Below, one piece after another: positions 49,630 through 61,171 of a stretch of 64,000 bases of DNA; position 1 is the stretch's first letter; every line of letters starts with the position of its first letter. Source of the DNA: Epiperipatus broadwayi. Its lineage: Eukaryota; Onychophora; Udeonychophora; Euonychophora; Peripatidae. The stretch lies in assembly GCA_028023455.1 (NCBI GenBank), contig JAQFVV010000507.1:246501-310500 (forward strand), given 5' to 3'. Position numbers and translations under genes: made by a program. Below the pieces are notes generated by a model. It had not been told where the DNA came from and searched no databases. It saw only the letters and a list, made by a program, of their open reading frames with translations.

Positions 49630-50057
49630 TTTTTTTTTTAACGTGTTCTATTTATTAATTCAAATGCATGAAGTTTATTTATTAATTCAAATGCATGAAG
49701 TCATAAAAATAAAAACCTAGTGTTATTAAAAGCCCTTTTAAGTATGGAAATTTTTGCTATAATTTTTTTAATACTACTTCTATTAATTATTAATCAATTT
49801 GACAAAAAATTAAAAGCATTAACTAGGGCTATGACTTCCTGTCCAACTACTACTTTTAAACTTTTATTCATTCATTTTTATTGCTTTAGTCTATTCTATT
49901 TAGCATTCAGTTATATTTATTTTTAGTATTTAACAAATACTATCATATTGTCAAATAATCTCAAACATTTATTTCATTAGCAAAATAATATTCATTTAAT
50001 AAACTTAATTAATATATAATAAACAGAATAGAAAAAAAAATCCACATAATATCTAAG
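49630..50057. other. A+T-rich non-coding, short direct repeat
   Basis: A 29-base unit (attaattcaaatgcatgaag with the preceding tttattt) occurs twice in tandem at about 49648-49700. Nothing else is recognised. Confidence 0.6.
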
Positions 50058-50575
50058 ATACAGGCTATATATATATATATACTTGTACAAACAATGTAAT
50101 ATATAGGGTATTTTGAGCTCAGACTTTCACATAACCCTCAACTCTTCACACTATTTCATATCACTGATACACTTGACCACATATATATCTAAAAGATAAA
50201 TAATTACCAATATACATATTTTGTGTTAAACTAGCACTCATCAGTTGGTCCAGGTTATCATCTCTACACATATATACAATAAGTGCTCAGATTTATATTA
50301 AGATAGCCAATCTTCATACTTTAATAAACAGGCTTAAATCCACTCCACCCTCCAACTCTTCAGCCATCCATCCTATTGAAAATCTGATGATGAAACACTC
50401 AAAGCCCATACTGATGCTGACATTCTCATCACACCCAGGATGACCATAAGTCACTCTGACCCCTCATGTACAGGACATAATCCATTTAAGTACATATATG
50501 AGGGGCATTCTAGCTACTATTTAATATCTAACATACATGCTATATATATATACTTGTACAAACTGTAATATATAG
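50058..50575. repeat. Foldback-family repeat (older copies)
   Basis: Positions about 50090-50380 match one arm of the 12.5-kb palindrome with many substitutions (gtgctcagat, tcttcatactttaat, ccaactcttca recur in order). It is followed by a unique-looking centre (50381-50510) that is itself shared, in diverged form, with 56046-56200. A second partial unit begins at about 50521 and is interrupted by the LTR element at 50576. Frames seen in the 12.5-kb copy are not conserved here, so the repeat is non-coding. Confidence 0.8.
50572..50575. repeat. Target-site duplication atag, left side
   Basis: atag precedes TGTAACGATCC at 50576, and the same atag follows the other LTR at 55776-55779. An uninterrupted copy of the host repeat (gtaatatatag then ggtattttgag at about 50097) shows what the target looked like. 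Confidence 0.75.
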
Positions 50576-52810
50576 TGTAACGATCCGGAAAATGCGACTC
50601 CGGAGAAAGCGACTTAACGTCATCTGCACTACGGGGCGCCATCTAGGCATTTGAACCTAGAAAAATTTATAAAGTAGGCAGATACGTAAGTCAAAAAAAA
50701 AAAAATTTTTTTTTTTAAATATTTTGGTTCCGGTCGTTAGCCCATGTCACTAGCTCAGTGGAATGGCAGAGATTTAACAAGATAATCTATTATCTAATTA
50801 GATTTCAATATTAAAAAAATAAATAAAATAAGCCACTGCCAGTAATTAACATACAAACATTTATTTATATATATATAAGATTTAAAATTATTTTAATATT
50901 AGTTTACATTTTAAAATTTAACATTATTTTTAACTTTACCTTAGATTTTAATTTACATTTTATTACTATTATATTCTAATTTTACATTTTTAATTAAGTT
51001 CGCACAGATGGGATTATAAAAGCTTGTTATAATAAGTTGCTATAGATCGGTTACATAGATTACACGGTTAAAAACATTCCAAAGTAAACATAAGCGACCA
51101 AAATATAAAATTATTGATTACTGACAATTGCGGAGGGAAATTTATATGTAACCCAATAGTATTCACCATAAGATACTTGCATTGTCACCAATAACTTAAA
51201 AGACATCCGAATAAATACATTTTAGATACTCACCGTAAGGTATCATTATTTATCGAATGTCTATATATTTTGATCAAATATGAAAACGCAAACATAGTTA
51301 ACCGATAAACAATCCATGCAAGCGTCTATAAACAACTTAAATTTAATGCATTTTTATTTAGAATCGAGTATGAATACTACATAGATTTGCATTGAAATTA
51401 AAATATTCTATCCCTATTTAACCATAGGCTAAAATTCGCAGTCAAACTGGCATCAATCCATCTGATATATCGATGTATTCAATGTAATACGAAATATGGC
51501 AGCACCAAAAGAATTAAAAAAAGACATTGACTCTCAATCAGATAGGAATATTACATCTATCTAACGAGAAGAACAATAAAAAAAAAAAACTCCATAGAAA
51601 GGAACTGCGTTCTCCGTCTTATAATTCCTTCCATAGGCAACCGGGTGAGTGCGGCGTATATATAAACGATTCTGCCAGTAGCGAATCTCCGATTACATCT
51701 ACTAACTACATCAATATATCCAATCCATTGACCCAATCTAACAACGACATAAATAACCTAAGATTACCCTCCCCTAATATAACTTTACAAATCTATACAG
51801 CCATTCACGCCCGACTTAAGTTTAACATTTTTATAATTAATTTAACGGAAAACAAAAATCATAATAAAACTTAAAGAACAAAAAAATAAATAAATGGAAA
51901 TGATTTTACAAAATAAATACATTAAATAAAATTATAACTAATTAATAAATAATGTTGGTCAGATAGAATAATATTGCAATTATTTAAATCTGGAAAGTTT
52001 TTAATTTACTGTTCATAAATTTTAAAGTTCTTACGGTTATTTAAATAGTTCATCTTCATATATTCCTTGCCGTTTGAACGTGAATTCCCACGTCGTCCGA
52101 AGATTGGTATCCTGTTGGCCGATTTATTTATCCATCCGGAGATTTTTTAGTGTAGTTGGTCCTCAATGTAGAAACGATGGTTCATTTTTCTTCCTTTCTT
52201 AGCAGAACTGAAGGGATTGAAGCTGTGCGTCTTTTTCAATCCCCTCAGCACTAACACCTAGCTGTTACATCGTAATAATCATCAATAACTAGTCACTGAT
52301 TAATAATTTCCAAATTTTCCTTTTATATTAATGTGAAGGATTGAATTTACATTACGTCACCGATGCGATGGTCCTTTCGCTGCAGTCCGATTCCATAGGG
52401 ATTTCTTCTTATTTGCTAACAGTTTTTATTGTTTTCTTATCTGACCGGTGTTTTTACATTTAAATGCCGAAGGCTGGTTTACATTTAACTATTTAAATTT
52501 ATCATTTCCATTTCTGATTAATTAACCTGTTTTCCAAATCAAAGATATATTTAAAGATAAATTTAAAGATATAATTTTATCTCTAAATCTTTTTAAGTTT
52601 TTGTTTTAAAATACCTTTTCTATTTTTAATACAGTTTTATTTTAATAATTTTTTTTTATCTGTGCGATTTAATATATACGAGTTTAAGATGATATTTAAT
52701 TTCAATTTTTAATTCTTAAAGAAAATTTTTAAATGCGAACTTTTTAATTTACTTTCATGTTTAATAAATATAAAAAAAAAACAATGTAACGAACATCTGT
52801 GTTCGTTACA
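50576..52810 (-). mobile_element. Long terminal repeat A of a non-autonomous LTR element (3' LTR if read on -)
   Basis: This 2235-bp repeat starts TGTAACGATCCGG and ends GTTCGTTACA, giving the TG...CA termini of an LTR. It matches 53563-55775 almost base for base, with about a dozen substitutions plus small indels. It carries one extra 15-bp direct duplication near the start (aaaatgcgactccgg) absent from the other copy. An ORF at 51527-51874 is broken in the other LTR by indels, so it is not a gene. A 10-bp inverted repeat (TGTAACGAAC / GTTCGTTACA) closes the right end at 52785-52810. A second hairpin lies at 52208-52248. Confidence 0.9.
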
Positions 52811-53562
52811 TATCAGTAAAGTTACTTAAAAAAAAAATGATCAAAAAAAAAAAATATTTTACTTAGGGTTAGTAATTACGGTACATGATTGACGAAGACA
52901 TTTACAAAACATCCGGTTAATAATTTTACAAAAAGACTATATACAAAAAGAAAAAGAAAATGTTGACTATCGCTTACCTAAGGACCATTTACATTTACAC
53001 CCCTCCCCACAAGAGTTCTATTTTATTTTATACATTTTATTTTTATACACGGCATGACAAGCAAGTTATTTTATAAATTATTTATTTAAAGAAGGTTGCA
53101 TTGAGATAAATATGTTTTAAGAAATAATGGGTTTAAACGTGTATATTTGCAGAACAATTATAAATACCACCAACTTATTTATGACTGATTGAAATGCATA
53201 AATAGGGTTACACTTAAGTAATTCCCAAAGGTACTCATCGTAAGGCACCACATTTCGATCATAAACTTACGTGGCTGTGCGCGCCTATACACGTTAAAGC
53301 ATAATATATATCAACAACAAAAAAAAAAAACATATTTATTGCAACCTTTTGACTTTTTTTTTTTTTTTTTAACAAAAATTAGTTTTAAAATTTTTTATAT
53401 CTTTCCGTTGGTTTTTAATATATGTGCTATTTCTTTCTGGCAGTGCTTTTATCAGATTTAAAGTATACGACTTTATGTAAACAGATAAAAATATTTCATT
53501 TTGACAAAATTTGCTCAGGGTATTTGTGGTTTATTAAAGATTGGCCCGAGTTGGTTCGCCAT
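52811..53562. mobile_element. Non-coding interior of the LTR element, with primer-binding-like site
   Basis: The interior is only 752 bp and A+T-rich, with no ORF of note, so gag and pol are absent. On the - strand the sequence next to LTR B is TGGCGAACCAACTCGGGCC, one base from the CA end. This is the position and TGG start expected of a tRNA primer-binding site, and it orients the element on the - strand. No polypurine tract is obvious next to LTR A. The matching tRNA was not identified. Confidence 0.75.
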
Positions 53563-55775
53563 TGTAACGATCCGGAGAAAGCGACTTAACGTAATCTGCA
53601 CTACGGGGCGCCATCTAGGCATTTGAACCTAGAAAAATTTATAAAGTAGGCAGATACGTAAGTCAAAAAAAAAATTTTTTTTTTTTAAATATTTTGGTTC
53701 CGGTCGTTAGCCCATGTCACTAGCTCAGTGGAATGGCAGAGATTTAACAAGATAATCTATTATCTAATTAGATTTCAATATTAAAAAAATAAATAAAATA
53801 AGCCACTGCCAGTAATTAACATACAAACATTTATTTATATATATATAAGATTTAAAATTATTTTAATATTAGTTTACATTTTAAAATTTAACATTATTTT
53901 TAACTTTACCTTAGATTTTAATTTACATTTTATTACTATTATATTCTAATTTTACATTTTTAATTAAGTTCGCACAGATGGGATTATAAAAGCTTGTTAT
54001 AATAAGTTGCTATAGATCGGTTACATAGATTACACGGTTAAAAACATTCCAAAGTAAACATAAGCGACCAAAATATAAAATTATTGATTACTGACAATTG
54101 CGGAGGGAAATTTATATGTAACCCAATAGTATTCACCATAAGATACTTGCATTGTCACCAATAACTTAAAAGACATCCGAATAAATACATTTTAGATACT
54201 CACCGTAAGGTATCATTATTTATCGAATGTCTATATATTTTGATCAAATATGAAAACGCAAACATAGTTAACCGATAAACAATCCATGCAAGCGTCTATA
54301 AACAACTTAAATTTAATGCATTTTTATTTAGAATCGAGTATGAATACTACATAGATTTGCATTGAAATTAAAATATTCTATCCCTATTTAACCATAGGCT
54401 AAAATTCGCAGTCAAACTGGCATCAATCCATCTGATATATCGATGTATTCAATGTAATACGAAATACGGCAGCACCAAAAGAATTAAAAAAAACATTGAC
54501 TCTCAATCAGATAGGAATATTACATCTATCTAACGAGAAGAACAATAAAAAAAAAAACTCCATAGAAAGGAACTGCGTTCTCTGTCTTATAATTCCTTCC
54601 ATAGGCAACCGGGTGAGTGCGGCGTATATATAAACGATTCTGCCAGTAGCGAATCTCCGATTACATCTACTAACTACATCAATATATCCAATCCATTGAC
54701 CCAATCTAACAACGACATAAATAACCTAAGATTACCCTCCCTAATATAACTTTACAAATCTATACAGCCATTCACGCCGACTTAAGTTTAACATTTTTAT
54801 AATTAATTTAACGGAAAACAAAAATCATAATAAAACTTAAAGAACAAAAAATAAATAAATGGAAATGATTTTACAAAATAAATACATTAAATAAAATTAT
54901 AACTAATTAATAAATAATGTTGGTCAGATACAATAATATTGCAATTATTTAAATCTGGAAAGTTTTTAATTTACTGTTCATAAATTTTAAAGTTCTTACG
55001 GTTATTTAAATAGTTCATCTTCATATATTCCTTGCCATTTGAACGTGAATTCCCACGTCGTCCGAAGATTGGTATCCTGTTGGCCGATTTATTTATCCAT
55101 CCGGAGATTTTTTAGTGTAGTTGGTCCTCAATGTAGAAACGATGGTTCATTTTTCTTCCTTTCTTAGCAGAACTGAAGGGATTGAAGCTGTGCGTCTTTT
55201 TCAATCCCCTCAGCACTAACACCTAGCTGTTACATCGTAATAATCATCAATAACTAGTCACTGATTAATAATTTCCAAATTTTCCTTTTATATTAATGTG
55301 AAGGATTGAATTTACATTACGTCACCGATGCGATGGTCCTTTCGCTGCGGTCCGATTCCATAGGGATTTCTTCTTATTTGCTAACAGTTTTTATTGTTTT
55401 CTTATCTGACCGGTGTTTTTACATTTAAATGCCGAAGGCTGGTTTACATTTAACTAATTAAATTTATCATTTCCATTTCTGATTAATTAACCTGTTTTCC
55501 AAATCAAAGATATATTTAAAGATAAATTTAAAGATGTAATTTTATCTCCAAATCTTTTTAAGTTTTTGTTTTTAAAATACCTTTTCTATTTTTAATACAG
55601 TTTTATTTTAATAATTTTTTTATATCTGTGCGATTTAATATATACGAGTTTAAGATGATATTTAATTTCAATTTTTAATTCTAAAAGAAAATTTTTAAAT
55701 GCGAACTTTTTAATTTACTTTCATGTTTAATAAATAAAAAAAAAAACAATGTAACGAACGTCTGTGTTCGTTACA
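53563..55775 (-). mobile_element. Long terminal repeat B (5' LTR if read on -)
   Basis: This 2213-bp copy begins TGTAACGATCCGG and ends GTTCGTTACA at 55775. It is about 99.5% identical to LTR A by visual comparison, excluding length changes in A and T runs. Because the two LTRs are identical at insertion, the low divergence marks a young insertion. It is followed by the atag duplication and the right half of the host foldback repeat. Confidence 0.9.
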
Positions 55776-56430
55776 ATAGAGTATTTTGAGCTCAGACTTT
55801 CTTATGACCCTCAACTCTCCACACTATCTCATACCACTGATACACTTGACCACAAATATGTCTAAAAGATAAATAATTACCAATAACCATATTTTGTGCT
55901 AAACCAGCATTCATCAGATGGTCCAGATTATTATCTCTACACATATATTCAGTAAGTGCTCAGATTTATATTAAGATAGCCAATTTTCATACTTTAATGG
56001 ACAGGCTTCAATCTACTTTACCCTCCATCTCTTCAGCTGTCCAATGATGCCGACATTCTCATCCCACCCAGGTTGACCATAAATTATTCCCTTACTACAT
56101 AACATAATCCATTTAGTGCATATATGAGGGCTGGATGAGAATGTTGGCATCAGTGTGGGCTTTGAGAATTCCATCATCAAATTTTCAATAGGATGGATAA
56201 CAGAAGAGTTGGAGGGTGGAGTGGATTAAAGCCTGTTCATTAAAGTATGATGATTGGCTATATTAATATAAATCTATATATGTGTAGAGATGATAATCTG
56301 GACCAACTGATGAGTGCTGGTTTAGCATAGAATACATATATTGGTGATTATTTATCTTTTAGACATATGTGTGGTCAAGTGTATCAGTGGTATGAGATAG
56401 TGTGGAGAGTTGGGGATCATGTGAAAGTCT
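55776..56430. repeat. Foldback-family repeat with both arms
   Basis: After the LTR element the interrupted host repeat resumes (atagagtattttgagctcag). Its first arm (about 55780-56045) is in the same orientation as 12525-12796. A centre with its own inverted pair follows (gatgccgacattctcatcc and its complement around 56130). The second arm (about 56200-56430) is inverted. Arm-to-arm identity is well below that of the 12.5-kb palindrome, so this copy is older. Confidence 0.8.
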
Positions 56431-57049
56431 GAGCTCCTCACTGACGATGGCCACAAGCCAGAAACTAATCTGGGGATATTGGATGAGTAGGCATTAGATA
56501 GGGATTTTATGCACAAGCCTTCTGGCATTCATTGATTACTCTTGTTGGCACAGGGTGGCAATACTGTATCGAGAGTTTTGCTTTGTTTATAAACAAATAT
56601 GTGCTAGTATAAGAGATAATGATCATGTGATGCTTAATGGTTTAACATCAATCCTGCCTAATAGGATAATGGTGGCTATAGTTGTTAAAGAGCCAAAGAC
56701 ACCAAAATGTATGGGTGCTGAACTGAGTTCAGACCCATATGACTATATAAGCTATTGAGCTTAGATTGAAAATATTTTCTGTGTTTTAAATTTCATTCTC
56801 ATAGTTTTGTAGTTAAGTAGAGATAAAAGGTGGGTGCTGGAGGGTTGCATTAGATCCTAAGACCTAGGTGCAGTGCTCTCAGATCCAAAGCTCCTCACTG
56901 ACTATGGCCACAAGCCAGAAATTAGTCTGGGGATATTGGATGAGTAGGCATTAGATAGAGATTTTATGCACAAGCCTTCTGGCATTCATTGATTACTCTG
57001 GTTGGCACAGGCTGGCAATACTGTATCGAGAGTTTTGCTTTGTTTATAA
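56431..57049. repeat. Pair of ~160-bp direct repeats
   Basis: The block starting gctcctcactgac (56431-56590) and ending ttttgctttgtttataaa recurs at 56890-57049 with few differences. The 300 bp between them (56591-56889) is not duplicated. An ORF at 56555-56758 spans the first copy into the middle and has no recognisable motif. The family is unknown. Confidence 0.88.
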
Positions 57050-57353
57050 AAATTATCTCAAAGATATTCTAAAAAAAGTGCATTATTGGTTATTTCCATT
57101 GGAAAAATATGACAGAGAGTAGAATATATTGGAGAGTGACACTTATACATGGTGTAAATGGTGTTGAAGTATTTGAGAAAGAAGTTTCCTGTTGAAGAAA
57201 TTGAAAGATAGATTGTAAAATATCAAGTAAACAAAAAAATTGGACCAGCAGGTTGTATATATGGATATATTTGTAGTTCATAATTCATTTCTAAAGTAGT
57301 TTTATTGGAGAAGGGGGGGAGGGATTAAATTAGCCATACTTATTTAAGAGTGG

Positions 57354-57356
<3 letters not shown>

Positions 57357-57387
<31 letters not shown>

Positions 57388-57403
57388 CATCATCATCATC
57401 ATC
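57357..57403. repeat. (ATT)n(ATC)n tract = LINE tail
   Basis: About eleven ATT units are followed by five ATC units, immediately downstream (on the - strand) of the AATAAA signal of the LINE, so it most likely represents its 3' tail. Confidence 0.8.
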
Positions 57404-57899
57404 TTTCAAAAGGACTTTATTGCATATAACAAGAAAAAGGTTACATTAATAACTATTTTACCACATGTAGATAGATTGAAGCTAATATAAAAAAATTGAA
57501 AATTGTAAATTTGGAAAGGGAGACAGCAAACCAAGGGTTATGCATGTGATTTACAAATTTGAGTTTACAATTTTTTACATACACATCCAATCAGTTTTTT
57601 ACAGTGACAAGGCTCCTAGTTTTCTTTTTTATTAGTCTCTTTTCATGCTATAATTTTGAGTTTTGTTGCAATATGGACCAAGTGGCTGTGTACATCTCTT
57701 GGGATATGATTTTTTTATCCCTTAAGTGGAGTAGTTCCATTTTGTTCCAGAATGTATTTGGATATCTTCTTGGATTATTGTTATACATGAAGGAGCATCT
57801 TGTATACCATAGTGAAAATAATGCAAAAGTACTTGCTCGAATATGTGGGTAGCACCTTTAACAAATGATTGTAAAAGAGTTTGAAAGTCACAGTTTCTT

Positions 57900-60819
57900 T
57901 GTTTGTACAATGAAGGTATGGATGAGTGAATATTATCAAATGCAGGGTATGTAAAAAGTAAATATTTTTGAATCTCAGTCTCTCTATGACATATCCAGCA
58001 TATGTTTTCTCTATTTATGTATATGTTTTCTGTATTTATGTAATGCTTTCTGTATTTATAAAAGTGTAAAGTTGGTAGAGCTTCAAGATTTAATTTGAGC
58101 AGAAAATCATAATATTTGGGTTCTAATGACCAGAATTTGAATTTATGGGTTAGTTGTCTATTGTTAATGATTAGAATTGGTTTTAATCATTTAATACAAA
58201 GCGAGAGCAAATTATCTGGTATATATCTCAATATTTAAATTTATCTTGAGGTGGTGAATAAGTAAAGTTTGGTATGTTGAGAATTAGTGTAAGCAAGATT
58301 TTTCAGTATCCATTGACTGACTGGTGATGGCTTATCTATTGGGGTAATCTTGAAAAACACTTTCATGTATGGAAATAAATGAGCATAAGCACATAAGCAG
58401 GAATAAGATTTAATGTCTTTTGAATGTTAAAAATATTTATTGAATGTTGTCCCAAATCATTTTGTATTAGAGAAGCTTGAATATGTTTTAGTGAAATTGA
58501 AACAATCTTTTTTTCCCACAGCAATTTTCTAATCATGAATTTATTTTACTAGTAAAAGATTTAGTGTATAGTATTATTGGAGAATAGTATGTGATTTGAG
58601 TCATAATTAATAGATTAAACAGGAATAATTTTGAGTGCAATGATAGGTAAAATTTTGAAAGTGAATCAATTATGTTTTTCAATTTTATTTTTAATTTTGT
58701 CTTGTATTTGTTGATGCATTTCTAAGTTGCTCAAATAGAAGGGGAGTCCCACAAAAGAGCTGGGGTTTCCTTTAAAATGTTGTGTATGAAATTGTCCTAT
58801 ATATATTAACCAAGCACAAGATTTACCCATGTTAAACTCCAGCTTGTATTTGTTAGTGTATGAATTAAATTTTTTTAATAGAGTTGGGATCTGTTTTTTA
58901 GAGGTTAAAAAAATCAAGACATCATCCATATAGGCAATATAGGAGATGTTTGCTATCGATTGGGTATGTATCTGCATGATAATTCTTTTTTTATCATTCT
59001 TTTTCTATCATATTCAGTAGGGGATTGATATAGATAGTAAAAAAAAGAGCACTAACAGAGAACGTTGTGGAATTGAACAGTAAGATACAAAAGAGAGTGA
59101 ATTCTTACCATTAAGTGTAATATGTATTTCTCGACTTAAATAAGATTGGTTATTAAATATATTAAAGATCTCAGTATTCCTGTATCTGCTAATGCTTCAT
59201 CAAGGAGTTCAATCGAAATCATATCAAATGCTGCTTTTATATCCAGTTGGATCACAACTAGACTATATTTTTTATTATTTCTGACAGAAACAATAACTGG
59301 TTTGAATAAAAAATCTTGTATTGTAGATGAGCCTTTCTTAACAAACTGCATTTTAGGTAGTATAGTTATAAGGTTGGATTTTTTAATGTGGTTGTTTTTC
59401 CATGTGTTTTGATAAATGATACTAGTAAAATAGGGTATAATTCATGTATATGATAAACTTTTTTGTTAGAAAGTTAGCTAGATTACATAGTTACTGTGCA
59501 GTAAATTTTTCTAAATGCTTGAATACAAAGCAAGGTATTCCATGCATTCCTGTGTGATAGGAGTTTGGTGTTGATGCTAATTTTTAAATAAAATCCCTGG
59601 GAGTAAATACAGTTTCTTTTTCTGGCTTGCCGAGAAAAATGACACAGGATTGAATTTTTTTTTCTCCTGAAGTTTGAATTTAAAATGTGTGTAGAGGGGT
59701 AATAATATGTTGTAACCAGAGATTATATCTTCTTGTATTTTAATTGCTGTTGGTATGTGAGTTGATGGCTTTTGTCTGGACCATGAGTGTGTTTATCTCT
59801 AAAAGATTTTTCTTTTTTTTATTGCCAGTTATTCTTTAAGTTCTTCAGAGACTGATTGATAAAGTTTCTTCAGAGAAATCACATTTGAACAGCTTTGTTT
59901 ATTTGTTGTATTGCTTGTGATTCTTTTGTGTGTTTCCATCTACAACAGTTAAAAGTCTTGAGGGAGCTGGAGGGTCCTTTGTTATGACATCAGTTGTATA
60001 TGAAATAATGTTAACAAAGGCAATTCATGTTTGCACTGGATTGATTTCACTATCTTGAAGTGTGAAAAGAGAGATGCATATTTTTGAGAATAAATATTCT
60101 GGGGTTTGACATAGAAGGAGTACTCTAATAGTGTTTCCAATAGATGTTATTAATCTGTGTATAAAATCATTTTTCAGTGAAACAATAATTTCAGAATAAT
60201 CTGATAAAGATGAATTTTTTATTGTTAGGCGGATCATGTAATGCAACACTGGTGAGTAAAAAACCAGGTCAATTAATGATGGAAAATCTGCCATTATTAT
60301 TAAATGAACCTGAATTCTATGGGAGTAGCCTTCTTCACTCATAAAGGGTATAGCTAGTAAGTGCAACCATTTTGTGATAAATACATTATATGACATATTG
60401 AAATCTCCAAGTAAAATTAGTGAATATGATGAGGATGCTATTTTGGAGTTTCTAGTTTGAATAATTTTGTTAATTGATTTATGATTTGGACGTATATAGA
60501 CAAATGCTACATTTTATGTAAACTGTTTTATGATATAAAGTGATAATTAATATGTGTGCATATATATTATTTTAAATGAATAGAAGGGCAGGTTTTCATT
60601 GCCACTACTTCTGTGCCTGCTGAGGGAGAGAATGAAGCTTGGGAGAATGCTAAGTATCCCTAATTATTAAGATAGTTAGATGGATTAATGTGAGATTTAT
60701 TATAAATTTTTCTTTCAAGCATCCCTGAGACTGTACAATTTCAAGCCATTTTAGTAATTGATTGTTTTTTCTGATGAGTTTAGTCCTTGGATATTTAATG
60801 ACCCTATTTTTAGTCTCAT
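57900..60819 (-). pseudogene. LINE ORF2: endonuclease and RT remnants
   Basis: The start MRLKIGSLNIQGLNSSEK at 60819 is a typical APE endonuclease N-terminus; a frameshift follows within 25 codons. LILLGDFNMSYN near 60415 keeps the GDFN motif intact, then SLIDLVFYS and LSDYSE (the usual SDH is SDY). RT motif A is LDIKAAFDMI at about 59240. Motif B is split over two frames around 59075-59020, with IPQRS in place of IPQGS. Motif C is YMDD at about 58927, followed by SSFVGLPFYLS. A C-terminal CWIC near 57980 marks the zinc-knuckle region, whose His and last Cys are lost. There are many stops and shifts. An active protein of this type would cleave target DNA and reverse transcribe the element RNA; this one cannot. 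Confidence 0.82.
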
Positions 60820-61171
60820 TACAGGATCATTTAAAAACAAACACACCTATTGCAGTAACTATATTGTAATTCCATGTAGCTTCAATAACTTACACAGATT
60901 ATGACAAAAAAAATTTAAGTCATAAGACTCTATCTTCTTCCTCCTATGATAGTTCTTGCACATTTACTTTTCTATTGGTCCTCAGATCTTCATCTGAAAT
61001 GCATTCAAACTCAGTATCTATAGAACTCATATTTGCTTTTCTTATTTTTTATACTCTAAGTTCTGGAACATATCATCTTCAATGAATTCATTAGACACCA
61101 CTTGGAAAACCAACTTCATTTGTTCTGCAGTATGCATGGCTCTTTCTTGGCAGTGACTTTTATTTTCAAGT

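Noticed and set aside
49322-49926. Two hydrophobic ORFs after the 49.2-kb SINE
   Set aside because: T-rich DNA gives long Phe/Ile/Leu runs by default; no start context, family motif or composition shift supports them.
51527-51874. 115-codon ORF inside LTR A
   Set aside because: The matching part of LTR B has indels in A-runs and in two C-runs that break the frame. The composition is low-complexity and no motif is visible.
54507-54704. 65-codon ORF on the - strand of LTR B
   Set aside because: It ends in a poly-Phe run, lies wholly inside the LTR and has no motif.
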